Assembly: GCF_003326755.1 (NCBI RefSeq)
Contig: NZ_JPWH01000013.1
Coordinates: 88,726-152,725 of the forward strand
Length of the DNA: 64,000 nucleotides
Direction of reading: 5' to 3'
Source of the DNA: Thalassospira profundimaris
GTDB lineage: Bacteria > Pseudomonadota > Alphaproteobacteria > Rhodospirillales > Thalassospiraceae
Below, piece by piece: positions 53,902 to 64,000 of the stretch; position 1 is the stretch's first letter; every line of letters starts with the position of its first letter. The translations under genes and the position numbers were made by a program. The notes beneath the pieces are model-generated. The model did no database searches. It saw nothing but the letters and a program-made list of their open reading frames with translations, and was not told the DNA's origin.

Positions 53902-54824
53902 GTGATAAAGCCCTCAAGCCAGATATCGGCCACCATCGCGCCAAACAGCACAAACAGATACAGGATCGAATAGCCAAACATTTTCTGCGGTGCCTTTTCC
54001 TCGGCATTGCGCAAAACACGCCAGGCATGGCGCAAAAACCACAGCCCCGTCATCGCGGCCGTTGCCGCATAAAACAGGCCCAAAAGCCCGGTAAAATAGG
54101 GTACCAGCGTGACCGGCAACAGCAGAATGGTATAAAACAGCATCTGCTTTTTGGTTGCCAGATCACCGGCCACAACCGGCATCATCGGCACCCCGACTTT
54201 GGCATAATCCCCGCAGCGAAACAGCGCCAGCGCCCAAAAATGCGGCGGCGTCCACATGAAGATGATCATGAACAGGGCCATCGAATTCAGATCAATGCCG
54301 CCCGTTACCGCCGCCCAGCCAATCATCGGCGGAAAGGCCCCGGCCGCCCCGCCAATCACAATGTTTTGCGGCGTGCGGCGTTTGAGCCACATGGTATAGA
54401 CAAAAACATAAAACCCGATCGAAACAGCCAACAGGGCCGCCGCTGCCAGATTAATGGCAACCGCCATCACGGTAACGGACACAATCGACAGTAAAATGCC
54501 TAGCGACAGGGCTTCATCCGCCGGGACGCGCCCTGCCGGAATCGGGCGGTTCATGGTGCGTTTCATGTGCTGATCAATATCGCGGTCATACCACATATTG
54601 ATCGAGGCCGCCGCACCACTGGCAACGGCAATGCAGGCAATGGCGACCAGGGCCAAAAACGGATGGATATGGCCCGGCGCAATCAACAGGCCAACGGCAC
54701 CGGTAAAGACGACAAGCGTCATCACGCCGGGTTTTAACAGCGTGAAATAGTCCCGCACGGTGGAAACCGGTATGGCGGGAACGGTGTCGATGGTCAGTGT
54801 CTGATCAAGTGCGGTCTTGCTCAT
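53898..54824 (-). CDS. ctaB: Protoheme IX farnesyltransferase (heme o synthase)
   Basis: Farnesylates heme b to heme o, the first step of heme a synthesis. The 308-residue integral membrane protein belongs to the UbiA family: the Asp-rich NMWYDRDIDQHMKRT with TMNRPIPAGR and the second loop WTPPHFWALAL are intact. ATG 54824 gives MSKTALDQ; the frame runs back to a TTG at 54890 with no family similarity. Located downstream of ctaD. Confidence 0.95.
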   Translation of the reverse strand: MSKTALDQTLTIDTVPAIPVSTVRDYFTLLKPGVMTLVVFTGAVGLLIAPGHIHPFLALVAIACIAVASGAAASINMWYDRDIDQHMKRTMNRPIPAGRVPADEALSLGILLSIVSVTVMAVAINLAAAALLAVSIGFYVFVYTMWLKRRTPQNIVIGGAAGAFPPMIGWAAVTGGIDLNSMALFMIIFMWTPPHFWALALFRCGDYAKVGVPMMPVVAGDLATKKQMLFYTILLLPVTLVPYFTGLLGLFYAATAAMTGLWFLRHAWRVLRNAEEKAPQKMFGYSILYLFVLFGAMVADIWLEGFIT

Positions 54825-54902
54825 GACAGGGGCGGTCTTCTTTCTGGCTTTGGTGGTTGTCTTTCGCCGGATCATCCCGGCGAAAGACAAAAGATCGCAT
54901 GG

Positions 54903-57355
<2,453 letters not shown>

Positions 57356-57433
57356 GCGAATCTGCCCCCTCGCATTACAACTCAAGGCATTAGTGCCATT
57401 TTCGGCAAGGCCGAACAGCGTGACATCTTTGCA

Positions 57434-57500
57434 ATCGGGAAGACCCGATCTCTCCCCGAAAACGCCCCGCCATGACATTGGACCGCGGATCGGTCCCGAT
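57434..57500. promoter_or_regulatory. Two ATCGG/CCGAT inverted repeats upstream of ctaC
   Basis: ATCGGG-AAGA-CCCGAT (57434-57449) and ATCGG-TC-CCGAT (57489-57500), the second overlapping GGACCG/CGGTCC (57480-57496). They lie 80-145 bases before the ctaC start, a natural place for operators of the aa3 operon. Confidence 0.45.
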
Positions 57501-57993
57501 ATCAAAACGTTAAACGAATTAGACAAGACTAATTCTATTATTCCGTCCTGCCAAGCATATCGGCATGCGTGGCAAATAGCGTATCTTTTCAACCTCTTCC
57601 ACAAAAAACCTTGCTGCAGCGCACAAATAAAATTTGTGTTTCCTCATAGGGTTTTAGCCAACTTCACCATTTTTCCAAACTTAAACCTATGGATCAAAAG
57701 GAATATTTTTAACCAGACAACCCAACCAGAGCGACCGCAGCGCAATGTCGCCCTGCAATAGAGATAAGATATAAAACAATGTGCGCCGGACGTTTGGCAC
57801 AACACAACCTAAAAATTTTTCTGAATTTATTTAATTCACCCCAAAGGCGTTTGGCCGTGTCGCAACCTGAAATTAGCATATTTTGGTATGACTTTGCCGG
57901 AATACGCACAAAATCCTCGCGAATCGTCCGGCATTTTTCCCGTCACATCGTTAAATCGGCTTTCCTCCCCGTAGGGGCTCGCCCTGGCCCGCG

Positions 57994-58125
57994 TCAGACA
58001 GGCACATTCAGATGCAACGCCCCGAAGTTCTGATACGCATGTTTTCCAGCGGCATAACCCACAATCGTGGCCACCATAGCCGCTACCGATACCGCCACCG
58101 CTACCGATGACCATTCTCCCCCCAT
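57994..58125 (-). CDS. Possible small membrane protein
   Basis: A 43-residue frame starting MGGEWSSVAVAVSVAA, then a hydrophobic Ala/Val-rich helix and a polar end with GKHAYQNFG. The repeated GTAGCGGT-like codons are part of a low-complexity DNA stretch. No clear ribosome site, so real coding is doubtful. Confidence 0.2.
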   Translation of the reverse strand: MGGEWSSVAVAVSVAAMVATIVGYAAGKHAYQNFGALHLNVPV

Positions 58126-58552
58126 TTGATGACAGTTGAATGTCTTTTGACTGTCTTTGGGGGGTATAAACGCCATGCCACATGATTTACGGGCATAAAT
58201 ATGCTATGAACGATTATGGGTGCGATGGAGGAAGTGGGCTTTTGCGCAGCAGAATCGTCAGCAAAACACCCCCAGGGGGCAAAATCGCGGCTGGTATAGG
58301 GTATAATTAAACCTTTCAAGACCCGACTGTCGGTATTTTTTGTAAAATTTACCGGCAGTGATCTCTTTACTTGTCGCCAGCTTTCCCCATTATCAAAGCA
58401 TGGCAGGCAGTAAAGCCCGACTTGTGCCCCTGGAATGCGCGGGGAATTCACAGGAAAATTTAACGGCGAAACCCTGTCGCGAAAATTTCGCACCCCGCGC
58501 TTAGGTATAGTAACGTATCGTTAAGACAGATTTCCGCTATTGAGGTTTGCCT

Positions 58553-59374
58553 ATGGCCCGTCAGAATCAAAAGAAGCTGTTCACCGCCGAAATGCGGCTG
58601 TTAAACAAGCTGGAAAGCATGAGCGACATTGTGTCGCTGCCAGAACCGGCAAATTATGGTGGTGGACAGGCACAGGGCACGGGGCCAGGGCCGGATCTTT
58701 CATCCCTGCATAATGCGATTGAAGATCTGAAACTGGAACTGCTTTCCGACATCAAGATCATGATCGAAGAGCAAAAGAAACTGGTGCGCGAACCGGAAGA
58801 GCAGGATGATGCCCGTAACGAATTGCGGATGTTAAAAACCGAAATTCGCGCCCTTGCCAATTCGATCCAGGAAACCAAAAAGGAAATCGCCGCCCTTTAC
58901 ACAGCCCCCGATGATACCAGCGGGACCCGCCTGAACATCGTCAAGGGCGAGCTTGATTCCATTGTCGAAGCCACCGAGGAAGCGACAGCCAATATTCTGG
59001 AAAATGTCGAAAATATCGATTCAGTTGCCCATAACATCCGTTCCAGTGCCACGGACGATTATGTTCAGGGCCTGGCCGATGACATTGTGGAACTGGTGGT
59101 CAAAGTGTTTGAATCCTGTAACTTCCAGGACCTGACCGGCCAGCGTATCACCAAGGTCGTCAATACGATGAAATATATCGAGGAACGGGTAAACCGCGTC
59201 ATCGAAATTTGGGGCGAGGAGGATTTCGAGGAATTCGACCTGCCGCCAGACCCGAAGGGCCTCGACAATCTCGACAAAACCGTGACCCGCGCGCCGGCGA
59301 ACCAGGAAAAGAACAACCAGACAGAAATCGACCAGATTTTCTCGCAAGACGAAATCGACGCCCTGTTCGATTAA
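58553..59374 (+). CDS. cheZ: Protein phosphatase CheZ
   Basis: Dephosphorylates CheY-P to reset the flagellar motor signal. The 273-residue protein is mostly helical, forming the long four-helix dimer, with the active-site segment ESCNFQDLTGQRI (187-199, catalytic Gln192) and a C-terminal peptide SQDEIDALFD that probably binds CheY-P. ATG 58553 has GAGG 7 bases upstream. No other chemotaxis gene is close. Confidence 0.92.
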   Translation: MARQNQKKLFTAEMRLLNKLESMSDIVSLPEPANYGGGQAQGTGPGPDLSSLHNAIEDLKLELLSDIKIMIEEQKKLVREPEEQDDARNELRMLKTEIRALANSIQETKKEIAALYTAPDDTSGTRLNIVKGELDSIVEATEEATANILENVENIDSVAHNIRSSATDDYVQGLADDIVELVVKVFESCNFQDLTGQRITKVVNTMKYIEERVNRVIEIWGEEDFEEFDLPPDPKGLDNLDKTVTRAPANQEKNNQTEIDQIFSQDEIDALFD

Positions 59375-59423
59375 GGGCACAAGGCCTAAAGGAACGATCA
59401 GCTTCAGGCTTTTACATCAAACC

Positions 59424-59457
59424 AGGGCAGCATTCCCATGACGGGAACGCTGCCTTT
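59424..59457. terminator. Terminator between cheZ and the yqgE-like gene
   Basis: AGGGCAGCATTCCC (59424-59437) and CGGGAACGCTGCCTTT (59442-59457) form a long stem with a tetra-base loop and one mismatch, between convergent genes. The T run is short. Confidence 0.7.
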
Positions 59458-59489
59458 AAGGTCAACGGGCCATCGCAATCGAATTGCGC

Positions 59490-60068
59490 TTAGGCGTGCC
59501 CGGCCTCGCCAGACAGAAGTTCGGGCGCAAAGCCCAGTTTGGCAAAGGCGCGCTGCCATTTATCCTCGCAGTCGGTGGCAAAAAGCAGGTCCGGGTCGGC
59601 ATCGACATGCAGCCAGCCATTGGCACGGATTTCGGTTTCAAGCTGGCCGCTGCGCCACCCGGCATAGCCCAGGGCGAGAATGCTGTTATGCGGGCCTTTA
59701 TCAAGCGCGATGTTTTCCAGAATATCCACCGTTGCCGTAACCGATACATCCCGGTCTACCTGCAAGGTGGCATCATTGCGAAAATCGTTGGAATGCAGCA
59801 CAAAACCACGACCCGATTCAACCGGGCCGCCAAAATGTACCTGAATATCGGAAATGGTGGAGGCCGGGCGCGCGATGCCCAATTGTTCGAGCAGTTCGGG
59901 GAAGGTGATCGAATCAATCAACCGGTTGACGACAATCCCCATTGCACCGTCTTCGTTATGGGCACAAAGATAGACCACACTTTGTGCAAAGCGCGGGTCG
60001 CGCATACCGGGCATTGCAACCAGTAGCTTGCCCGATAGATATTCTCCGTCGCTGCCTGCAATTGCCAT
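59490..60068 (-). CDS. YqgE/AlgH family protein (UPF0301)
   Basis: A 192-residue protein of the AlgH/YqgE family. Recognised from LSGKLLVAMPGMRDPRFAQS, HNEDGAMGIVVNR and FGGPVESGRGFVLHS. The fold is known but the biochemical function is not; an early link to alginate regulation in Pseudomonas is weak. Divergent from the scsB-like gene. Confidence 0.93.
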   Translation of the reverse strand: MAIAGSDGEYLSGKLLVAMPGMRDPRFAQSVVYLCAHNEDGAMGIVVNRLIDSITFPELLEQLGIARPASTISDIQVHFGGPVESGRGFVLHSNDFRNDATLQVDRDVSVTATVDILENIALDKGPHNSILALGYAGWRSGQLETEIRANGWLHVDADPDLLFATDCEDKWQRAFAKLGFAPELLSGEAGHA

Positions 60069-60324
60069 TTTACGCCATCCTTGTTCTCAATTACCCAACA
60101 CTACCCTGTTAACGCGGTTTTCGCCATGAAGGGTTTCAAATTATTCGTGCGCCCTGTTCTTAATCAAAGCCGTTCGATTTTCATATGGGTATAATTCGCA
60201 AGTTCTACCAGTAACCCTGTAACGCGCCGGCAAGGCTAACGGGCTGGTAACATGTTCGTGGGTTGCATTGAAACAAACATCATCGTACCCCTGCGTGCCT
60301 GACAATTTTCCGGGAATAACTGTC

Positions 60325-62586
60325 GTGATCAAGCGTATTTTAGCCCTGTTGATCGTAATCCTGCTGCCGCACCTTGCGCTGGCGGCCCCTGCCGAAAGCA
60401 CCTGGCAGGACCAGGATTTTGCATCTGTAAGGGTGATCAGCGCGCGTGACGGGGTAAAGGACGTACACACCCTGCGGTTGGGGCTTGAATTTGCCTTGAA
60501 ACCGCACTGGAAAATTTACTGGCGCAGTGCGGGGGATGCTGGCTTTCCCCCCGGCATCAACTGGCAGGGGTCAGAAAATATTGATAGCGCCAGCGCCACA
60601 ATGTTGTGGCCTGCACCGATCCGTTTTTCCATTTTCGGGCTGGAAACATTTGGCTATCAGGACCGGGTGATTTTGCCCATTGATGTGCCGGTCCAGAACA
60701 ATACCGATCCCGTGCTGCTGAAAATGACGGTCGATTATCTGGCGTGCAGCGACATTTGTGTCCCGGCAACCGCCAATCTGACGCTGGATTTACCCGCTGA
60801 TCGCGGCGAAATTTCAAACCATGCCCATGAGATTGAAAAATTTGCCGCCAAGGTACCGCTAAAGGGGCACAACCTGCCGATCGGCGTTCATGACATCTGG
60901 GAAAGTGGCACAGGAAAGAACAGCTTTCTTAATATTGTCCTGCGCGACATTCCCGAGGGCGTCAAACCCGATATTCTGGTCGAGGGCAAACCAACCGACA
61001 GCTTTGGTGCCCCGGTTGCGACCGGCCAGTTGCTTGCTGGCAACCCGGTTTATCAGTTGAAAATTCACAATAATGCCAAGGCTGAAACACTGGCCGGGCA
61101 GAACGTAACCGTTACGGTCCTGGCTGGCGACCTTGCCGTGGAACAACCTGTTGCCATTGCAGATGCCCCGGCAAACGACATGGTTGCAGATGCGTTAGCC
61201 CCCCTCGCCAATAACACTGCGAACAACCAGATCGCCCCAAACAACGTCACTTCCCCATCGCACACCGCCTGGTGGGTGATTGGCGGCCTGGCCTTGCTGG
61301 GCGGGCTGATTTTGAATGTCATGCCCTGTGTGTTGCCGGTGCTCTCGCTGAAAGTCATGGGGGCCATTCAGCTTGGTGCACGGGACCGACGTGGCACGCG
61401 GCGCGGGTTTCTGGCCAGTGCGGCGGGCATCATGGTGTCGTTCTGGATCATTGCCGGGGCACTCGCCATTTTAAAGCTGGCGGGCGGGTCGATCGGCTGG
61501 GGCATTCAGTTTCAGCAACCGCTGTTTTTAACCACCATGACCATCATTGTCGTGCTGTTTGCCTGCAACATGTTTGGCCTGTTTGAAATCAGTGCCAACC
61601 GCCTGAATGATCTGGCAAATGAGGCTATCGACCAGCAAAACAGCCGGGCGGCGCACAACACGGACAATGGTGCCACACCGGGCCCTAACCCGCACAGCAT
61701 GGGCGGGCATTTTCTGACCGGGATGTTTGCCACCCTGTTGGCAACCCCCTGTTCAGCCCCGTTTTTGGGAACCGCCGTTGGGTTTGCCCTGGCAGGCAGC
61801 ATTTTTGATATTTTCTGGGTGTTCAGCCTGCTGGGCTTGGGCTTTGCGATACCATACCTGCTCATTGCGGCGCGCCCGGAAATCGCCCGCCTGCTGCCCA
61901 AACCGGGCCGCTGGATGGCGGTTGTCAAGTTCGTGCTGGGGCTGGCATTGCTGGGCACGGCGGTTTGGCTGTTAAGCGTGCTTGCCAACCAGATTGGCCT
62001 AACAGGGGCGATTGCCGTGGGGGGCGGCCTTGCCCTGGCAAGCGGACTGATCTGGTGGCGGCATGTCACATCACAGCAGCGGCGCAAACCCCTGCTGGCC
62101 GGGCTGGCAACACTGGCCGTTCTGGTGGCCCTGTTTGCGCCAGGATTTTCGCGCCCGCCATCCCATGCCCCCCAAACCACTGCCAGCACAGACACCCCAA
62201 ACAGCAATGCCCTGCCCTGGCAACCCTTTGCCCCCGATAAAATCAGCAAACTGGTTGGCGAGGGCAAAACCGTGCTGGTCGATATTACGGCAGACTGGTG
62301 TGTCACCTGTCAGGTCAATAAACGCCTGGTAATCGATACCGATGACGTCCGATCCGCCTTGCTGGCCGATAATGTGGTGTTGATGCAGGGCGACTGGACC
62401 CGGCCAGACCCTGAAATTGCGGCCTTCCTGGCGAAATATGACCGCTATGGCATTCCGTTTAATGCCATTTATGGGCCAGAGGCCCCGGGCGGCATTTTGC
62501 TTTCCGAACTGTTAAGCAAGGATCAGGTTCTTTCCGGCCTGAAAGCAGCCCAACCGAAAGAAGGGCTTGCGAACAACCAGGGTTAA
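60325..62586 (+). CDS. ScsB/DsbD-like thiol:disulfide interchange protein
   Basis: Moves reducing power from cytosolic thioredoxin to periplasmic substrates. The 753-residue protein has a signal peptide, an N-terminal periplasmic domain with CSDICVP, a membrane core with the transfer cysteines in MPCVLPVLSLK and ATPCSAPFLG, and a C-terminal thioredoxin domain with ADWCVTC. The domain order and long N-terminus fit the ScsB branch. The GTG start at 60325 is preferred, since the signal peptide starts there (VIKRILALLIV); a TTG at 60268 precedes unconserved residues. It could also feed CcmG. Confidence 0.93.
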   Translation: MIKRILALLIVILLPHLALAAPAESTWQDQDFASVRVISARDGVKDVHTLRLGLEFALKPHWKIYWRSAGDAGFPPGINWQGSENIDSASATMLWPAPIRFSIFGLETFGYQDRVILPIDVPVQNNTDPVLLKMTVDYLACSDICVPATANLTLDLPADRGEISNHAHEIEKFAAKVPLKGHNLPIGVHDIWESGTGKNSFLNIVLRDIPEGVKPDILVEGKPTDSFGAPVATGQLLAGNPVYQLKIHNNAKAETLAGQNVTVTVLAGDLAVEQPVAIADAPANDMVADALAPLANNTANNQIAPNNVTSPSHTAWWVIGGLALLGGLILNVMPCVLPVLSLKVMGAIQLGARDRRGTRRGFLASAAGIMVSFWIIAGALAILKLAGGSIGWGIQFQQPLFLTTMTIIVVLFACNMFGLFEISANRLNDLANEAIDQQNSRAAHNTDNGATPGPNPHSMGGHFLTGMFATLLATPCSAPFLGTAVGFALAGSIFDIFWVFSLLGLGFAIPYLLIAARPEIARLLPKPGRWMAVVKFVLGLALLGTAVWLLSVLANQIGLTGAIAVGGGLALASGLIWWRHVTSQQRRKPLLAGLATLAVLVALFAPGFSRPPSHAPQTTASTDTPNSNALPWQPFAPDKISKLVGEGKTVLVDITADWCVTCQVNKRLVIDTDDVRSALLADNVVLMQGDWTRPDPEIAAFLAKYDRYGIPFNAIYGPEAPGGILLSELLSKDQVLSGLKAAQPKEGLANNQG

Positions 62587-62714
62587 TTCCACCTGTTGGG
62601 AAGCGACTGGCATTGAATGATTTTTTAAGTCATTCTAGCCCACAACTTCTTCCTGCCGGTGGTATGCCGGTGATGACGGCCGCAAACAGGCGGCATAAAT
62701 TTTGGAGAATTGCC

Positions 62715-63197
62715 ATGACCATTGCTGTAGGCGACACACTACCCGACGTCGTATTGCACCGCGCAACCCCCGATGGCCCGGAAGCCGTGCAAAGCAAAGA
62801 GCTGTTTGCCGGACGCAAGGTTGTACTGTTTGCGGTTCCTGGCGCATTTACCCCGACCTGCTCGATCAAGCATCTGCCAGGCTTTATCAGCAAGGCCGAC
62901 GAAATTGCCGCCAAGGGCGTTGATGAAATTTTCTGCCTTGCCACCAATGACGCCTTTGTCATGCAGGCATGGGCAAATGCGGAAAATGTTGGCGAAACCG
63001 TTACCATGCTGGCAGACGGGGATTTGAACTTCACCAATGCAACCGGCCTGAAGCTGGACCTGCGCGGCAAGGGACTGGGCGAACGCGCCAACCGTTATGT
63101 GATGGTGATTGAAGACAACAAAGTCACCCATCTTGCCGTCGAGGAAGCCGGTGCATTTGACGTTTCCAGCGCCGAAGCCGTGCTGGGCGTGCTTTAA
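62715..63197 (+). CDS. Peroxiredoxin (Prx5 type)
   Basis: Reduces hydroperoxides. The 160-residue protein has the peroxidatic Cys49 in PGAFTPTCSIKHLPG and the family segments MTIAVGDTLPDVVL and LNFTNATGLKLDL. It lacks a signal peptide and is cytosolic. GGAG 8 bases before the ATG fixes the start. It follows the scsB-like gene by 128 bases and may share its transcript. Confidence 0.95.
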   Translation: MTIAVGDTLPDVVLHRATPDGPEAVQSKELFAGRKVVLFAVPGAFTPTCSIKHLPGFISKADEIAAKGVDEIFCLATNDAFVMQAWANAENVGETVTMLADGDLNFTNATGLKLDLRGKGLGERANRYVMVIEDNKVTHLAVEEAGAFDVSSAEAVLGVL

Positions 63198-63230
63198 AAA
63201 CGCTGTTCTGCGCAAGCTAAAAATTAAAAC

Positions 63231-63270
63231 AGGCCGCCTATGTGTCACAATGATCAGGGGCGGTCTTTTT
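63231..63270 (+). terminator. Terminator of the peroxiredoxin gene
   Basis: AGGCCGCC (63231-63238) and GGCGGTCT (63259-63266) form an 8-bp stem with a long loop, followed by a T run. Confidence 0.75.
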
Positions 63271-63367
63271 ATTTCTCTGCCCCCGTCTGTTGCTGTCTTT
63301 CCGACAAGCAAAAAGCCCGGTGACAGAGCCAGACGGCACAGCACCAGGCGACAATTTCACATTGGTG

Positions 63368-63778
63368 CTAACGTGGCAGCATGACGGGAATGGCGTCTTC
63401 ATTGCTGTTAAAGTCGCATTCAAATACCGGCTTGATGCTGCGCGCGAGAAAATGCACGACACCATCGCGAAACTCGGATTTGATGGGCGACCAACTGATG
63501 AACACTTTGCCGCGATTTTCATAATCACGAATGTCGCGATCTTCGAGCAAATCGCGAAACACATCACCCAAATCGTTGGAACTGCCAGCCAAAAGCCATT
63601 CGGGCTTTACGCCGCCATGCCAAACCAGATAAACCCCGCCGACGCCATCCACATTCAGCGTGCTGACATCATCAAGCATGAACAGGCGGAAATAATCACC
63701 ACGCGGGCTAGCGCGCCATTTGATATCCTGCGCCTTGGCCTGGACCGCGTTATTTTTTGTTGTTGACCAGAATGCCAT
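63368..63778 (-). CDS. Conserved-looking hypothetical protein
   Basis: A 136-residue soluble protein I do not recognise. Notable parts are IKWRASPRGDYFRLFMLDD, LNVDGVGGVYLVWHGG, and FISWSPIKSEFRDGVVHFLA; a mixed alpha/beta fold is likely. AGGAGG lies 9 bases before the ATG, a very strong ribosome site, which supports real expression. Convergent with the peroxiredoxin gene. Confidence 0.7.
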   Translation of the reverse strand: MAFWSTTKNNAVQAKAQDIKWRASPRGDYFRLFMLDDVSTLNVDGVGGVYLVWHGGVKPEWLLAGSSNDLGDVFRDLLEDRDIRDYENRGKVFISWSPIKSEFRDGVVHFLARSIKPVFECDFNSNEDAIPVMLPR

Positions 63779-64000
63779 TACTTTCGTCCTCCTGAACTTT
63801 CGGCCCTGACCCGAACGTTCAAATTTTATTTAGCTCGATGCTGTCAACCCAAAGGAAAGCAACACCTTAAAGACGATTTTATAATGCCAAAGCATTGTAA
63901 ATACCATCCTTAAGAATACCGAGCATACGACAGTTTTTATATTGGCAGTCCTGGCCTGAATTAAAAGGGTCCTAGGGTCAGAACTCATTAACCTTTAACT

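Larger units (their letters stand above)
57356..58552. other. 1.2-kb gap between ctaC and cheZ
   Basis: This divergent intergenic region includes an A+T-rich stretch (about 57.5-57.95 kb). It should hold the promoters of the oxidase operon and cheZ. I see no recognisable gene; the best small frame (57994-58125, minus) is listed separately. Other palindromes are CCCCC-A-GGGGG (58269-58279) and TAACG-TAT-CGTTA (58511-58523), the latter 30 bases before cheZ. Confidence 0.5.

Noticed and set aside
58101..58493. 130-codon minus-strand frame between ctaC and cheZ
   Set aside because: No ribosome site, no recognisable domain and atypical composition; I treat it as non-coding.

Overview
The window looks like chromosome from a marine Rhodospirillales-type alphaproteobacterium. 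My best guess is Thalassospira or a close relative; this is an inference from protein sequences and gene order, not a database result. It carries a one-locus System I cytochrome c maturation cluster (ccmABCDEFGHI), an aa3 cytochrome oxidase operon in the alphaproteobacterial order (ctaC-ctaD-ctaB-small gene-ctaG-ctaE-DUF983-surf1, with thrC and an M16 peptidase further along), CheZ and ETF-QO. Most of the sequence is ordinary housekeeping DNA with tight, ATGA-overlapping operons and clear rho-independent terminators.

Layout: the 5' end of a LivG-like ABC ATPase (1-75, minus), then a long gap leading to acnA (922-3612). A CBS4-PAS-GGDEF-EAL protein (3810-6434) converges on a neurotransmitter-type Na+ symporter (6529-7863). 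A DUF1223 protein is followed by ccmA-ccmI (9049-16493). A small membrane protein, a lytic transglycosylase and a UDG run on the minus strand, divergent from ETF-QO (20531-22168). Then come a beta-hydroxyacid dehydrogenase/aldehyde dehydrogenase pair divergent from a LysR regulator, a DUF3100 membrane-protein pair with an M20 amidohydrolase, a DJ-1/PfpI protein, a TPR lipoprotein, ispE and tRNA-Gln.

Two accessory blocks stand out. The first (32626-39722) lies directly behind tRNA-Gln: hsdM-hsdS, an A+T-rich gene of unknown function, hsdR and a YgjP-like metallopeptidase, i.e. a type I restriction-modification locus with an embedded accessory gene coupled to hsdR. The second (about 45.5-48.8 kb) sits between thrC and a cyclic-nucleotide-binding protein. 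It encodes a DUF4123 chaperone, a candidate toxin and a candidate immunity protein in a single minus-strand transcript, bordered by a transposase remnant. This resembles an orphan type VI secretion cargo cassette without VgrG or PAAR.

The remaining minus-strand block (48855-57355) holds the cNMP-binding protein, M32 carboxypeptidase and the cytochrome oxidase genes. After a gap of 1.2 kb come cheZ, an AlgH/YqgE protein, an ScsB/DsbD-type disulfide reductase, a peroxiredoxin and a small unknown gene. The ccm cluster, the ScsB protein and the aa3 oxidase assembly genes together serve respiratory-chain biogenesis. The two most surprising sequence changes are in this group: CcmF lacks both periplasmic heme-ligand histidines, and CtaG/Cox11 lacks the conserved cysteine after its membrane anchor.
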